A program made the position numbers and the translations under genes. The notes below the pieces were generated by a model, which worked only from the letters and a program-made list of their open reading frames with translations, was not told the origin of the DNA and ran no database searches. A stretch of 64,000 nucleotides of DNA from positions 1 to 64,000 of the forward strand of contig CAZGJL010000001.1 in assembly GCA_964526665.1 (NCBI GenBank). Direction: 5' to 3'. This document shows positions 34,667-44,600 of this stretch, in pieces (the first letter of the stretch is position 1; every line of letters starts with the position of its first letter). The stretch comes from M50B91 sp964526665. GTDB taxonomy: Bacteria; Patescibacteriota; Gracilibacteria; UBA4473.

Positions 34667-35866
34667 ATGAATTATCATATCTCAAACGTTCGACTCGTTG
34701 ATCCCAATACCGATACCATCGGGGAAATCTGGTTTATCGATGGACGTATTGTGTTTGAAAATCCAAACAGGGAATGTGAAGAAATTGATGGAACTGGAAA
34801 AATTTTATTTCCTGGGTTTATTGATCCACATGTACATTTCCGCACTCCAGGAGATGGAGAAGATGAGACATTTGAAACCGGTTCTCAGGCAGCTGCCGCT
34901 GGAGGAACGACGATGGTTCTCGATATGCCCAATACGATTCCTTCTACTTTTGATCGGAAAGCATTACAAGAGAAACGAGAACTTATTGCCGCCCAATCTC
35001 TTGTCCGTTGGGGACTTTGGTTTGGAGCAGGACGAAATATTGAAGAGCTAAAAGCCGTGGCCGACGATGTCATTGGATTTAAATTATTTTGCAATGAAAC
35101 AACCGGGGATTTGCTCACTAATGATGAAGATTTTTGGCGAGAATTATTCCGAATAGGGAAGCCTGTTGTCACTCATGCTGAAGGAGAAACTTTTGAACGG
35201 TTGGCAAATATCTGGGTTGAAGAAGGCACGCCTTGCCTCCTTCACCAAGCACACATTTCGCTAAAAAGGGAAGTGGATTTCCTGCGAGAATTACAGAAAA
35301 AAACAAATAAGGTTTCGGCTGAAGCGTGTCCTCATCATTTATTGTTGACCAATGATCTCGTGAACACTCTTGGAAACTTTGCTCGGGTGAAACCCGAACT
35401 CGCAACAGAAGAAGATCGACTCGCTCTCTGGGACGGAATCGAGGACGGAATTATTACTATATTCGCAACAGATCACGCACCTCATACAAAGGAAAAAAAA
35501 GAACTCCCAACTCCTTGCTGGGGAGTCCCTGGAGTAGGAGAGCGATTCTCTCTGCTTTGGACAGAGTGGGTAAAAAGAGGATGGGATGTGAAACTTTTCT
35601 CAGATATGATGGGGGGGATTGTTGCTGAAAAATTTGGACTTGGAGAATGTGGATTACTCAAGAAAGATCGTATCGCAGACGCTGTCCTGATTGATCCAGA
35701 AGCAACCTTCGAGCTCCAAGCATACCAACGCCCAGGGATGTGCACTTGGTCTCCCTATGATGGGCGAGAGGTTCAGGGAAAAATAGAAAAAACATGGATC
35801 GCCGGAGTAGAAGTTTTTGATGGCAAAAATTTCCTCGATGGATTTACTGCTCCCGAGGTAAAGTAA
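34667..35866 (+). CDS. pyrC: Dihydroorotase
   Basis: 399 residues. Metal ligands DPHVHFRTPG (HxH), the Lys in GFKLFCNETTGD (expected carboxylated), His in VTHAE and HQAHI, and Asp in TDHAPHT. This is the full binuclear-zinc set, with the length of the class I type. Cyclises carbamoyl aspartate after PyrB. The 3' end nearly meets the convergent gene at 35883. Confidence 0.93.
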   Translation: MNYHISNVRLVDPNTDTIGEIWFIDGRIVFENPNRECEEIDGTGKILFPGFIDPHVHFRTPGDGEDETFETGSQAAAAGGTTMVLDMPNTIPSTFDRKALQEKRELIAAQSLVRWGLWFGAGRNIEELKAVADDVIGFKLFCNETTGDLLTNDEDFWRELFRIGKPVVTHAEGETFERLANIWVEEGTPCLLHQAHISLKREVDFLRELQKKTNKVSAEACPHHLLLTNDLVNTLGNFARVKPELATEEDRLALWDGIEDGIITIFATDHAPHTKEKKELPTPCWGVPGVGERFSLLWTEWVKRGWDVKLFSDMMGGIVAEKFGLGECGLLKKDRIADAVLIDPEATFELQAYQRPGMCTWSPYDGREVQGKIEKTWIAGVEVFDGKNFLDGFTAPEVK

Positions 35867-35882
35867 AAATCAAGCCCGGACT

Positions 35883-36485
35883 CTATGTAAAAAACAACGG
35901 ATTGATCGTCTTCAATATCAATGCCGAACTAAAGAGAAGTATCAAACTTAATAGTGCTCCCCAAATACGTGTTTTTGCACTGGTCACACTCTCTTCACTA
36001 GCTCCACCAAAGATAATCTGAACTCCTGAAATCACAATCACCAAAACGCAGATAAGTCCCAAAATCAACGCTCCAATCTTGTACCATAATCCAAAGTAAT
36101 TCCCGAGTAAATCTACTCCGCTCTCCCCAGAAATAGACTTCACCCGATATCCTTCTATAGGAAGTTTCTCTTGCAGCGTAATGCAATATTTATTGCACAT
36201 ATCCTTTTCCCAGAATGTTGTAGCTTTGGGAATAATTGTTTCACCGTCTAATGTCGATTGCACTTCACTACAAAATTTATGAGTACAGCCTTCTTCGGAA
36301 CATTCAATCCATGCTTCTCTGTCTATCCCCTTTGCATTTGTTACAAAAGCAGGACTAACCTTCTTCCATACACATATTGACCCCGATAATCCATTGTCAT
36401 CCACCCATGATTCTGCTTCCTTTGCCTGTACAAGAGATATACAAGCCATAAAAGAAAGAGCGATTACGAATACTTTTTTCATCAT
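35883..36485 (-). CDS. Exported protein with two-helix pilin-like C-terminus (1)
   Basis: 200 residues. Signal peptide to about 21 (SLVQA), a Cys-containing exposed domain (about eight Cys) and a C-terminal pair of membrane helices: IGALILGLICVLVIVISGVQIIFGG and, after a polar loop SEESVTSAKTR, ALLSLILLFSSALIL. This hairpin resembles VirB2/TrbC-like pilin proteins that are abundant in CPR genomes. It overlaps the upstream gene by 4 bases, and that gene ends in the same fold, so the two probably act together. The relation to type IV secretion is by topology only. Confidence 0.7.
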   Translation of the reverse strand: MMKKVFVIALSFMACISLVQAKEAESWVDDNGLSGSICVWKKVSPAFVTNAKGIDREAWIECSEEGCTHKFCSEVQSTLDGETIIPKATTFWEKDMCNKYCITLQEKLPIEGYRVKSISGESGVDLLGNYFGLWYKIGALILGLICVLVIVISGVQIIFGGASEESVTSAKTRIWGALLSLILLFSSALILKTINPLFFT

Positions 36486-37930
36486 CGGATAAGAAGGAAC
36501 TCAAGAACAAATCGTACGATCGTGTACGAGAAAAAGGCAACCATTAATCCAATAAGAGTATACAGGAATGTCTGTTTTGCTTTCTGAAGCATCGTTTCTT
36601 CTCCCTGAGACACGACCATCATTACCGCAGAAATAATCAATAACAATACTCCCAGTGATCCTAGTATCTGTGCCGCCAGCTTAATGATTTTGTCTAATAT
36701 ATTTGTGTCCACAGACTTGTCTCCTATCAGGGTAAGATCCTGTTCTGTTGACTCCTCATTTCTTCGTAGCCACCGAGTCACTTCAAATGTTTTGGTGGCA
36801 TTCAGGGAATTCGCCATTCGAAGAGATTTTGATTTTTCTTGTAAAAGAGAAGCGATTTTTTTCACTGCACTAATCGCGTCATCACTCTTTTTAATAGCGG
36901 ATTCATAGGTCGTTGATTCCTCAAGCTTTTCGTAAGCATTGTCTACTTCCTTGGAAACAAAGTCTTCTAATGTTTGAGTCTCTGCCCATCTCTCAATATT
37001 ATCTCCCTGTGCCCATGCTGTAAATTTTCCTTTCAAGTCAGGTTGATCAACAAAAAATTTAGCTCTGGTTTTTTCTGGAGATAGGAGCTCGCTTCTCTTC
37101 CTGCTCTTTATGGTATTCCATTTTTCCGTCTGTTTTGTTGTGCCTGTAATCTCCGCTATTTCCGCATCTTTCAATTCCTGAATTCTTGTGTTTTTACCTG
37201 TTATAGAACCTGTTTTCGTTGTTTGCAGTGTTCCTATATGTTCACTACATGCCACTCTATACGCCTCCACCACACGAGCACATGCCCCAAAAGTAGAACG
37301 ACGAATTAAGTCTGAACTCGCTTGTGCGCTAGGGGGAGACTTTCCGTCCACCAAAAGTAAATCATAGGCTTTGGAATGTATTATTGGATCAGGACAATAT
37401 GCTTTTTCTCCATCCCATGGATGAGCTTTCCCGTCCTCTGTCACATCAAGCTTTTTCTTTTTGTCTTTTATAAAAACACTCCACGAACGCTCAATAACAC
37501 TCGGGTCTGCAAGACGGCAGGCTACTGCTTTGTCCTTCAAATCAGCCTTATTACGAACTTGCCTATCTTCGTCAAAACAAAGAAGGAGAAATGCTGATGG
37601 AGTACTTGTAACAAAGGATTTTTTTGTTTCGTCATATTTTACCTTGCGTGGATCCACCAAATCACATTCTCCTTCTTTCATAATATCTTCTCCTTCCACT
37701 GTGCACTTTAATTTATTCTCCTTCGAACAAGCTATAGACGCTGGTTTATTAAACTCAACTTTAAAATTTGCTATTTCGTCTGGTCCGCGTTTTAGTCCAT
37801 CTTTTGGAGAATACCACATCAAATCTGGTAGTATCGGTTTCCCCTCTCCTTCTGCTGCTACCAGCATAGGAAAGGCGAGTAATACCCCCAACGTCATCAC
37901 TCCCATATACCGCCAGAATCGTGTACGCAT
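36482..37930 (-). CDS. Exported protein with two-helix pilin-like C-terminus (2)
   Basis: 482 residues from the ATG at 37930. Signal peptide to about residue 26. A large charged exported region (Lys/Glu-rich, with a helical stretch about 260-380) and a C-terminal helix pair, ILGSLGVLLLIISAVMMVVSQ, then loop GEETMLQKAKQT, then LIGLMVAFFSYTIVRFVL. Same arrangement as its downstream partner, with a 4-base overlap. AACCCTA is directly before the ATG, and an inverted repeat (38000-38022) lies about 70 bases upstream. I recognise no named family. Both proteins could be subunits of one envelope structure. Confidence 0.7.
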   Translation of the reverse strand: MRTRFWRYMGVMTLGVLLAFPMLVAAEGEGKPILPDLMWYSPKDGLKRGPDEIANFKVEFNKPASIACSKENKLKCTVEGEDIMKEGECDLVDPRKVKYDETKKSFVTSTPSAFLLLCFDEDRQVRNKADLKDKAVACRLADPSVIERSWSVFIKDKKKKLDVTEDGKAHPWDGEKAYCPDPIIHSKAYDLLLVDGKSPPSAQASSDLIRRSTFGACARVVEAYRVACSEHIGTLQTTKTGSITGKNTRIQELKDAEIAEITGTTKQTEKWNTIKSRKRSELLSPEKTRAKFFVDQPDLKGKFTAWAQGDNIERWAETQTLEDFVSKEVDNAYEKLEESTTYESAIKKSDDAISAVKKIASLLQEKSKSLRMANSLNATKTFEVTRWLRRNEESTEQDLTLIGDKSVDTNILDKIIKLAAQILGSLGVLLLIISAVMMVVSQGEETMLQKAKQTFLYTLIGLMVAFFSYTIVRFVLEFLLIR

Positions 37931-37937
37931 TAGGGTT
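37931..37937 (-). promoter_or_regulatory. AACCCTA start-proximal motif, copy 3
   Basis: On the coding strand AACCCTA joins directly to the ATG at 37930. A TTGGGC element lies 17 bases before it, so the motif occupies a -10-like place. Confidence 0.4.
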
Positions 37938-37999
37938 GAATGAAAAAAGAATCTGCCCAACTCATACGTTTTCCTGTTCGATATCGAGAAACAGATGCT

Positions 38000-38022
38000 G
38001 TGTCATATTGTCCATATGACAC
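38000..38022. promoter_or_regulatory. Inverted repeat, possible operator
   Basis: GTGTCATAT and ATATGACAC, perfect 9-base arms around TGTCC, between the gene at 38093-40117 and the promoter region of the gene starting at 37930. No T-run follows, so an operator is more likely than a terminator. Confidence 0.5.
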
Positions 38023-38092
38023 CGTATTTGTGACGAAGAGATCGGACAAGAAAATCATGAGGTGGATATAGTATTATTTTTTTATGACACCC

Positions 38093-40117
38093 TTAGAGTG
38101 AGAACTCGTAAATCTTGTCCGCAGTCACGATGTTGATTTTCTGTCCAGACGGATCAATGCTGAAGTCACGTGCACCAGAAAGTCCGAAGAGCACTTGTTT
38201 TTTGTAGGTTGCAAATCGGTCTCCTTTTGTGAAGACGAGAACTCTCGCATTATCCGGATCAAGAACATATATGTAATCATGTTCATCCGTGGTAAAGATT
38301 TTTAGATTTTTCCCCGTAAAAGGAATACTCGGAATGTTTCTGAATGAGAAATCTTGTTTTTCTCCACGGAATATTTTTTGAAGTGTTCCATCGTCAGACA
38401 ATATATAAATAGCTCCATCGATAGCGAAATCTATTGCGCGAGCCAAATCTGCTCCTTTGTTATATGGCGTAGCGGCAGTATATCCACTTCTCTGTCGCTC
38501 GTATTTCCAAATCTGATTTTCTACTGGATCAAGAATATAGGCGTATTTGTTGTATGCCTGAATTGCTATTCCGTTTTTCCATGTAGCATCAACCGTAGAC
38601 ATTGGCGTTACGACCCCACTTCCAAATTCTACAATCTGTGGTGAGTCTGTATAGAACAGTAATATGCTTTGATTTGGTCGTGCTGCGGCAGAAACAACAT
38701 TTGTTTTTTCTGAGACAGATATCCCTTTTTCTACAATATTTCGAACTGTTTTATGTACCGTATGCAGATCATATGCAAAAAGATTTCCTCGCAAGTCGAG
38801 CAATCCTCGCGCCTCTATTTTGTCATTCTGGGTCGCCAGGTCTGCCAACAATTGTGGTTGTACTTTTTTGGCGTTCTCTACCTGGAGCTGTTTTTCTTGT
38901 ACATCAGCCAAAATGAATTGTGCGTCAGATCTGTAGTCTTTTGATTTTGAACTCAAAACGGTCTGTGCTGCCTTCTGTGCCTGTGTCAAAAGTTCTGCGG
39001 CTGATGCGCGATCCCCTTGAACGAGGAATGTGTCGGCCTGTTGTAATGCTTCACGGGCAATGCTTAATTGTTCGCGTAGCTGCGATGTCTCTTGTGTTTC
39101 AAAGCTCGTAATAAAACGAAACCCTAATACCAAAACTAAAATCGCAAAAACTCCTCCCGCAGCTAACTTCAGTTGTCGCGGTGATAATTGAGATATTTTT
39201 CTTCGAAATTCTCCCATCTTGAGAACAAAAGCGCTCGGCTCTCTTGGCTCCTGAGGAACATATTCTTCTTCAAAATCATCCTCTACTCCTGGCTCCTCAA
39301 CCTCCTCTTGTTCTGCAAAAAGTTCTTCTTGGTCCTGTGCTTCCGAAACAGTCATCACTGACTCCTCTTCTTCAGTAACCTCTTCTTCAAAGAGTTCTTT
39401 CGGCATAGCTTCTGTCTCTTCTGTTTTGGCTACCACTGAATCACTCTGTGGTGTAGAAATCTTTGAAACCATTTTTGAAAGAAATCCCGCTGCTCCTGAA
39501 GATGATTTTTTACCAATCCCCAGAACGGTTATCAATAAATCTTCTGATGATTTTTTTGTTAATTCCTGTCGTAGCGCAGAAACTGCATCGTCAAAATTCT
39601 CACGAGACAAGATCTCTCCTACTTGAGCCGTTGGTAATGATCCCCCTGGATCGAGATTACTAATTAAGACCACGTCGTCTACAGATACTTGTCCGCTCAA
39701 AAGATTGTTAAACAATTCCGAACCACTAACTTCTTCTGTAATTCGTGACACCGCTTCTCCGCGAATAAGACTTGATTGTGCTTGTCCAGAAGTAGAAACA
39801 TACAATGACTGAAAATCAAAGAACGATACCACTATATCTGGTGTCTCTCCCCGAAGGATTCCCAATTTTTGTGCCTGTCCGTTGGCTGCCTTCAATGCGT
39901 CTTCGAATCGATCTCCCGCATCTCCACGAGCATCAAATTTTAATGCATCCACAATAGAGCCAAAAATCGTTTCGGCAGAAACTCTCGCTGTCTCCGCTCC
40001 CATCGGGAACTTCGCCAAAAAGTATACTTCTTGTCCTTCTCCCAGATGTTCATGAAAAGCAAAAGCTGTATTAGTCCCGTCTGGATGTGTTTCGAAAGTG
40101 TGCACTGCAAATGACAT
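38093..40117 (-). CDS. PP2C-like phosphatase-domain/beta-propeller membrane protein
   Basis: 674 residues. About 1-215 resembles a PPM/PP2C-type domain (PDIVVSFFDFQSLYVSTSGQ and DDVVLISN correspond to the strands carrying the metal Asp in that fold), but several metal ligands look absent, so it may be inactive. About 230-300 is very acidic. One membrane helix at 317-334, then a helical stalk (about 345-430). From about 440 to the end are repeated beta strands of an NHL/propeller kind (YAYILDPVENQIWKYER, DYIYVLDPDNARVLVF). Cytoplasmic phosphatase-like and extracytoplasmic sensor halves suggest transmembrane signalling. Function unproven. Confidence 0.7.
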   Translation of the reverse strand: MSFAVHTFETHPDGTNTAFAFHEHLGEGQEVYFLAKFPMGAETARVSAETIFGSIVDALKFDARGDAGDRFEDALKAANGQAQKLGILRGETPDIVVSFFDFQSLYVSTSGQAQSSLIRGEAVSRITEEVSGSELFNNLLSGQVSVDDVVLISNLDPGGSLPTAQVGEILSRENFDDAVSALRQELTKKSSEDLLITVLGIGKKSSSGAAGFLSKMVSKISTPQSDSVVAKTEETEAMPKELFEEEVTEEEESVMTVSEAQDQEELFAEQEEVEEPGVEDDFEEEYVPQEPREPSAFVLKMGEFRRKISQLSPRQLKLAAGGVFAILVLVLGFRFITSFETQETSQLREQLSIAREALQQADTFLVQGDRASAAELLTQAQKAAQTVLSSKSKDYRSDAQFILADVQEKQLQVENAKKVQPQLLADLATQNDKIEARGLLDLRGNLFAYDLHTVHKTVRNIVEKGISVSEKTNVVSAAARPNQSILLFYTDSPQIVEFGSGVVTPMSTVDATWKNGIAIQAYNKYAYILDPVENQIWKYERQRSGYTAATPYNKGADLARAIDFAIDGAIYILSDDGTLQKIFRGEKQDFSFRNIPSIPFTGKNLKIFTTDEHDYIYVLDPDNARVLVFTKGDRFATYKKQVLFGLSGARDFSIDPSGQKINIVTADKIYEFSL

Positions 40118-40200
40118 TATTTGAAAATTAATTCTAATCTATATCATTTTGGCACAGTTTTTGAGAAACACAAAAAAAGTTCGAGGAATATCTCTCTGCT

Positions 40201-40216
40201 TCGAGACCGGTCTCGA
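40201..40216. repeat. 16-bp palindrome TCGAGACCGGTCTCGA
   Basis: Perfect palindrome, identical to the one at 6123-6138. A solo arm of the palindromic element family. Confidence 0.7.
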
Positions 40217-40230
40217 TTTCCAAAGAACAT

Positions 40231-40264
40231 AAAAAAAGCACCGGGGTTATAAAACCTCGGTGCT
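40231..40264 (-). terminator. Intrinsic terminator of T9SS-type gene 1
   Basis: AGCACCG.GGTT and AACC.CGGTGCT stem, followed on the minus strand by TTTTTTT. Confidence 0.85.
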
Positions 40265-40325
40265 CAAATCCTGAACGCAATCATTTGATTACAAGCGCAT
40301 TTACCAATCACTTATTACCAAAATG

Positions 40326-40364
40326 TTCAGAATTTAGAATCCTCCACCTTATAATTGGTGAAGG
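40326..40364. repeat. 3' cassette module, copy 1
   Basis: TTCAGAATTTAGAA (40326-40339), then an 8-bp hairpin CCTCCACC/GGTGAAGG about 22 bases after the stop codon of T9SS gene 1. Nearly identical to 41610-41647. The 14-mer is the inverted complement of the one at 41389-41402 on the other side of the gene. Confidence 0.8.
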
Positions 40365-40385
40365 GGCAGACAAGAAGAAGGGAAA

Positions 40386-41249
40386 TTATCTTTTCAACAC
40401 CTTGTGGGTCGTGAGTATCCCCTGAGAATAAATTCTAAGGAAGTACATCCCTGAAGGAAGATCGTTCAAATTAAGTTGAACAGATTTCTCAAGATTTTCA
40501 TCATAAAAAACTTCTTCTCCAAGCACGTTTACAATGCTTACTTTTTCAATGTTGTTTTCTGTTTCGATAAATAAATTTTGGACAACCGGATTTGGATAAA
40601 CTTTTTCGATGAAATTCTTTTCTTTAATACCAACCGATGACAATTCCACTGAAATATAATCCCCTTTTATTTCAGTATTGGACAAAGGATCTTCATCCGT
40701 AACCGTCAACATTACTGTGTAATTCCCCACTGAATCATATAAATGACTGGGGTGTTGCACATTTGAAGTGGTTCCATCTCCGAAATCCCATTCCCATGAA
40801 ATAATGTTTTTTATTCCAATCGCCATCGATTCATCTGTAAATTGAACGAATACCGAATCAGTCCCCGAAAGAGGATTTGCAGAAAATGCAGGTATGGGAT
40901 AATAATTTCCTACCTGAGTAATTTTAAATACAGCCATTGCTGCGGGCTGGTTGCTCGAAAAAGAAATATCATCAGACCGTGATGTTTGATATGGGTTTTC
41001 TAAGTAAGTAAGAGTAACCCATCCTGGAGCAATAAATGATGCTGGGGAAACTGACGTCCACGCTCCAGGGGATGCTCCAACATTCACAAGCGTCCCGGGG
41101 AGAGTGCAATTTACGTAAATATCAACTTTTCCTGACAAAGCCCCCTTCGTGGCAGTGTTCGGGGAAACCGTAATAAATTGAGCTATGCTCGTTCCTGTGG
41201 TCAAAACTATCAATAAGATACTGACCATTACTTTTTTTAGTGTTTTCAT
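40386..41249 (-). CDS. Exported PKD protein with T9SS type A sorting domain
   Basis: 287 residues. Signal peptide to about 23 (TSIAQ), an N-terminal beta region, a PKD domain (WEWDFGDGTTSNVQHPSHLY) and a C-terminal domain beginning YPNPVVQNLFIE and ending VLKR. That C-terminus is the signature of Bacteroidetes proteins exported by the type IX system (Por C-terminal sorting domain). Its three Arg codons are CGG, AGA and AGA, whereas neighbouring genes mostly use CGA and CGT, which fits recent transfer. No T9SS machinery is in the window. The gene is flanked by inverted 14-mers and by modules shared with the next gene. Confidence 0.88.
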   Translation of the reverse strand: MKTLKKVMVSILLIVLTTGTSIAQFITVSPNTATKGALSGKVDIYVNCTLPGTLVNVGASPGAWTSVSPASFIAPGWVTLTYLENPYQTSRSDDISFSSNQPAAMAVFKITQVGNYYPIPAFSANPLSGTDSVFVQFTDESMAIGIKNIISWEWDFGDGTTSNVQHPSHLYDSVGNYTVMLTVTDEDPLSNTEIKGDYISVELSSVGIKEKNFIEKVYPNPVVQNLFIETENNIEKVSIVNVLGEEVFYDENLEKSVQLNLNDLPSGMYFLRIYSQGILTTHKVLKR

Positions 41250-41325
41250 ACTTTTTTTTTATTAATTATTATTAATTTTATTGATTTCTAAGGTATCGAA
41301 TGAAACGAGAGAGCTCATGCTCCCT

Positions 41326-41430
41326 GAATCAGACGACTCAACTCTCTTGGTGCAAAAGATGCTCAGTTGTCTGATCCGGGAGGATTTTTTCTAAATTCTG
41401 AATACGTCAAAGAACGCTCTTGATGATCTT
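41326..41430 (-). promoter_or_regulatory. 5' cassette module of T9SS gene 1
   Basis: In transcription order: GTTCTTTGACGTATTCAG (41398-41415), which resembles a boxA-type antitermination signal; the 14-mer TTCAGAATTTAGAA; and an inverted repeat GGATCAGACAACTGAGC / GAGTTGAGTCGTCTGATTC (41361-41377 with 41326-41344). The same elements in the same order stand before T9SS gene 2. The boxA reading is speculative. Confidence 0.6.
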
Positions 41431-41512
41431 GACTACAAGTAATCAAAAGACGATGTGGTAATACATTTAAATGCGATAAGTGTCAAGGGGTTCCCCGAGT
41501 TCGAACTTGGCA

Positions 41513-41547
41513 TAAAAAAAAGAAGCGCTCGGGATAGTCCCGAGCGC
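41513..41547 (-). terminator. Intrinsic terminator of T9SS-type gene 2
   Basis: Perfect GCGCTCGGGA / TCCCGAGCGC stem with a three-base loop, followed on the minus strand by a T-run. Confidence 0.88.
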
Positions 41548-41609
41548 CATTCTAAATTCCAACGTAATTCATTTAACACCTTCTACCTCATGGTATCGCT
41601 GTCAAAATG

Positions 41610-41647
41610 TCAGAATTTAGAATTCTCCACCTTATAATTGGTGAAGG
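41610..41647. repeat. 3' cassette module, copy 2
   Basis: TCAGAATTTAGAA plus hairpin CTCCACC/GGTGAAGG about 22 bases after the stop of T9SS gene 2; matches 40327-40364 almost base for base. Confidence 0.8.
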
Positions 41648-41669
41648 AGTAATCACATAAACAAAAAAT

Positions 41670-44600
41670 CTATCGCTTCACTACTTTTCTTGTAATGAAT
41701 ATTCCGTCTGTAGTTTGAACTTTGACGAAATACAATCCCGTTGGGAGTCCGCTCAAATCAATCTGAGTAGTTTCCTGAAGATCTTCTAAATGAAAAACTT
41801 CACTTCCGGTAATATTCATAATACTCACTCTTTCGAGTCTTTCCTGAGTATTGATGAAAATATTTCCTGAAGTCGGATTTGGATAAATCTTAATATTATG
41901 TGAAATATTTGCTTCCCCTATTCCCACTGTCACCGCCACAAACATTGTGTCGGTGTCTTCACAACCTGTAATAGTATCGATCACGGTGAGTGAGAAATAA
42001 TATCCATTTGTCGTTGGGAACGGTCCTGCATTCGGGTTCAGTATTGTTGGATCGTCTATTGGGATTGAGTTGCTCACTTCTTCCCATAGAATCGTCACAT
42101 CTCCACTTCCTCCGATGTAAGAACCATCAAGCTGAAGGCTTTGTCCGATTTCAAGATTCATATCGAAACCAGCATCTGTTGTGATCTCATCATATACTGT
42201 CACGGTAACATCTTGTGTATCTGTACTCATTCCATCGTTCACCTCACATATATATGTAGTGGTTGCCGTTGGAGTATCTACTGGATTTTCTAATGTTGAA
42301 GTAAATCCTGCAGGGTTAGATGTCCATGAATAGGTATAATTTCCAGTTCCTCCGTAAGGATTCGCTGAAAGTTGAACCTGTGTGTTTCCACACGTTGCGT
42401 CTGGATTCGCTTCTGGAATAATTCCAAGTGGTCCGAAAACATTAATAAAAACATCATCCGTACTCACACAAGCATTTCCATCAGTAACTTCCAAAACAAA
42501 AGTCTGAGAAGTCGTCAATGCAACTGTCACTGTCTGCGAATCCGTTGGATCAACAACCATACTGGCTGGTGTCCACGAGTAAGCATATGTTCCATCGCCT
42601 CCGGTAGCACTTCCGTCTAAGGTTGTACTTGTACCATAAGCAATAGATTGATCTGTACCAGCGTTTGCGATAGGTATTTCATTTACTATTACAGAAAATG
42701 AAGTTGAACCCACGCATCCATTGGTATTGGTCACAGCAAGCAATACGTTGCCTGAATCTAACCAATTGACCACGAGCGTTCCCGTTCCCTGTCCTGATAG
42801 AATCATTCCCGCCGAAGAGGGAACAATAGACCAAGTATAAGAACTGAAACTTCCTGTGGTATAGGTTCCATCTGTGTTTTCACAGAGTTCATTAACTCCC
42901 GTAATTACTGGCGTTGGCAAGGGATTCACCACGACGATTACATCATCAAACCCTTCGCATCCATTGGCATTCGTAACAGTTACTAAATACGTAGCTGCTA
43001 CCGAAACCGGAAGAGTCTGTGTAGTTGCTCCAGTATTCCATAAATATGAACTACCTGCACCCGCATACAATGTTCCAGTCAATCCATCACAAATGACGGT
43101 ATCTCCTGTAATTGTTGCAATTGGTAAGGGATTCACCACGACGATTACATCATCAAACCCTTCGCATCCATTGGCATTCGTAACAGTTACTAAATACGTA
43201 GCTGCTACCGAAACCGGAANNNNNNNNNNNNNNNNNNNNNNNNNNNNNNNNNNNNNNNNNNNNNNNNNNNNNNNNNNNNNNNNNNNNNNNNNNNNNNNNN
43301 NNNNNNNNNNNNNNNNNNNTTGTTGCAATTGGCAAAGGATTCACCACGACGATTACATCATCAAAACCTTCACAGCCATCACTATTTGTTACGATTACAG
43401 AGTAAGTCCCTGCAGTTGTGACAACGATGGTTTGTGTAGTTGCTCCAGTGTTCCATAAATATGAACCACCTGCACCTGCGGCCAACACGGTTGATTCTCC
43501 ATCACAAAATGAAAGATCTCCCGTAATTACTGGCATTGGCAAAGGATTCAACGTTACTGTTACTGTATCTGAGTTAACCGATCCAACAACGCTGGTGAGT
43601 TCACAGAAGTAATCTCCGTTATCTGCCAAAACGGCAGGGGAGAACCACAAAATTGAATTTGTCGCTCCAGAGATTGCGCTACTACCACGATACCATTGAT
43701 ATGTATCCGCGTCTGTTGCCGTAATTTCGACAAACAGAGAAGCGTCTACGCATCCTTCTGTATTTAGTGGTTGCGTCACAATGGTCGGCAACACGGGTGG
43801 ACTACAATCATATCTTGTAATCCCACGTTTGTCTGGTGGCAAAAAAACTGTAGGAGGGCCAAAGTCTAAATCTACTGAAGAGACTGTGGTTTGTATTGCT
43901 ACAAACAACTCTTCACTTGATTCGATACTTCTAACTCCTAATGTTGTTGCACCTGATACTTGATAATCATTAACCGATGTTGGATTCGAAGATGAATCAA
44001 ATGAAAGCAACGCATTGCCTCCATTTAATAAAAACTGACTCAAGTCTTCGTCATCATAAAACAAAGTGTCATTGTATTGCACCTCACACCATCCTTCTCC
44101 ATTCATTATGCTAACAATGTTAACCCCAATGTCTAAATCTGAAGAAACAAGTACTCCCATAGAAGTAAAGGTTCCTGTGGCAAAGTTCATCCAACAAACA
44201 ACTGCATTATGTTGATTTCCACCAAGTGTCGATACCGCAACGCGAAGTGTTCCGTCTGTATCCCATCCTCGAAAATTTGAGTTTGGCACGACTTCGCAAT
44301 TAATGAATACCCTATCTCCATCTAATGCAAGATGAAATGACTGATCTTCTGGATTTCCAGAGCCTATTTTAAAGACTCCTTCACAAGTTGAACCATCATA
44401 TTTGGCCACAAAGTAATCATGTTGTCCTGCAGGCGTTATCGCATATGTACCACCAAAGGAACAACTTGCTCCCTTGAAGTATCCACCAACAATATCTGCT
44501 CCCGTTGAGTCTACTTCAATTGTAAAAGCATTACACCAATTCTGCGAACCCCAAGGCACACCTATTTCGTGTCCAGAAACAAATTGTCCTGCGGAATCAA

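Larger units (their letters stand above)
41250..41669. other. Intergenic DNA between the two T9SS-type genes
   Basis: No gene. Holds the 5' module of gene 1 (41326-41430), a GAGTTCGAACTT palindrome (41497-41508), the terminator of gene 2 (41513-41547) and the 3' module of gene 2 (41610-41647). Confidence 0.7.

Noticed and set aside
43153..43328. Apparent frameshift in T9SS gene 2
   Set aside because: The frame change spans exactly 100 N of arbitrary length between identical repeats, so it is an assembly artefact.
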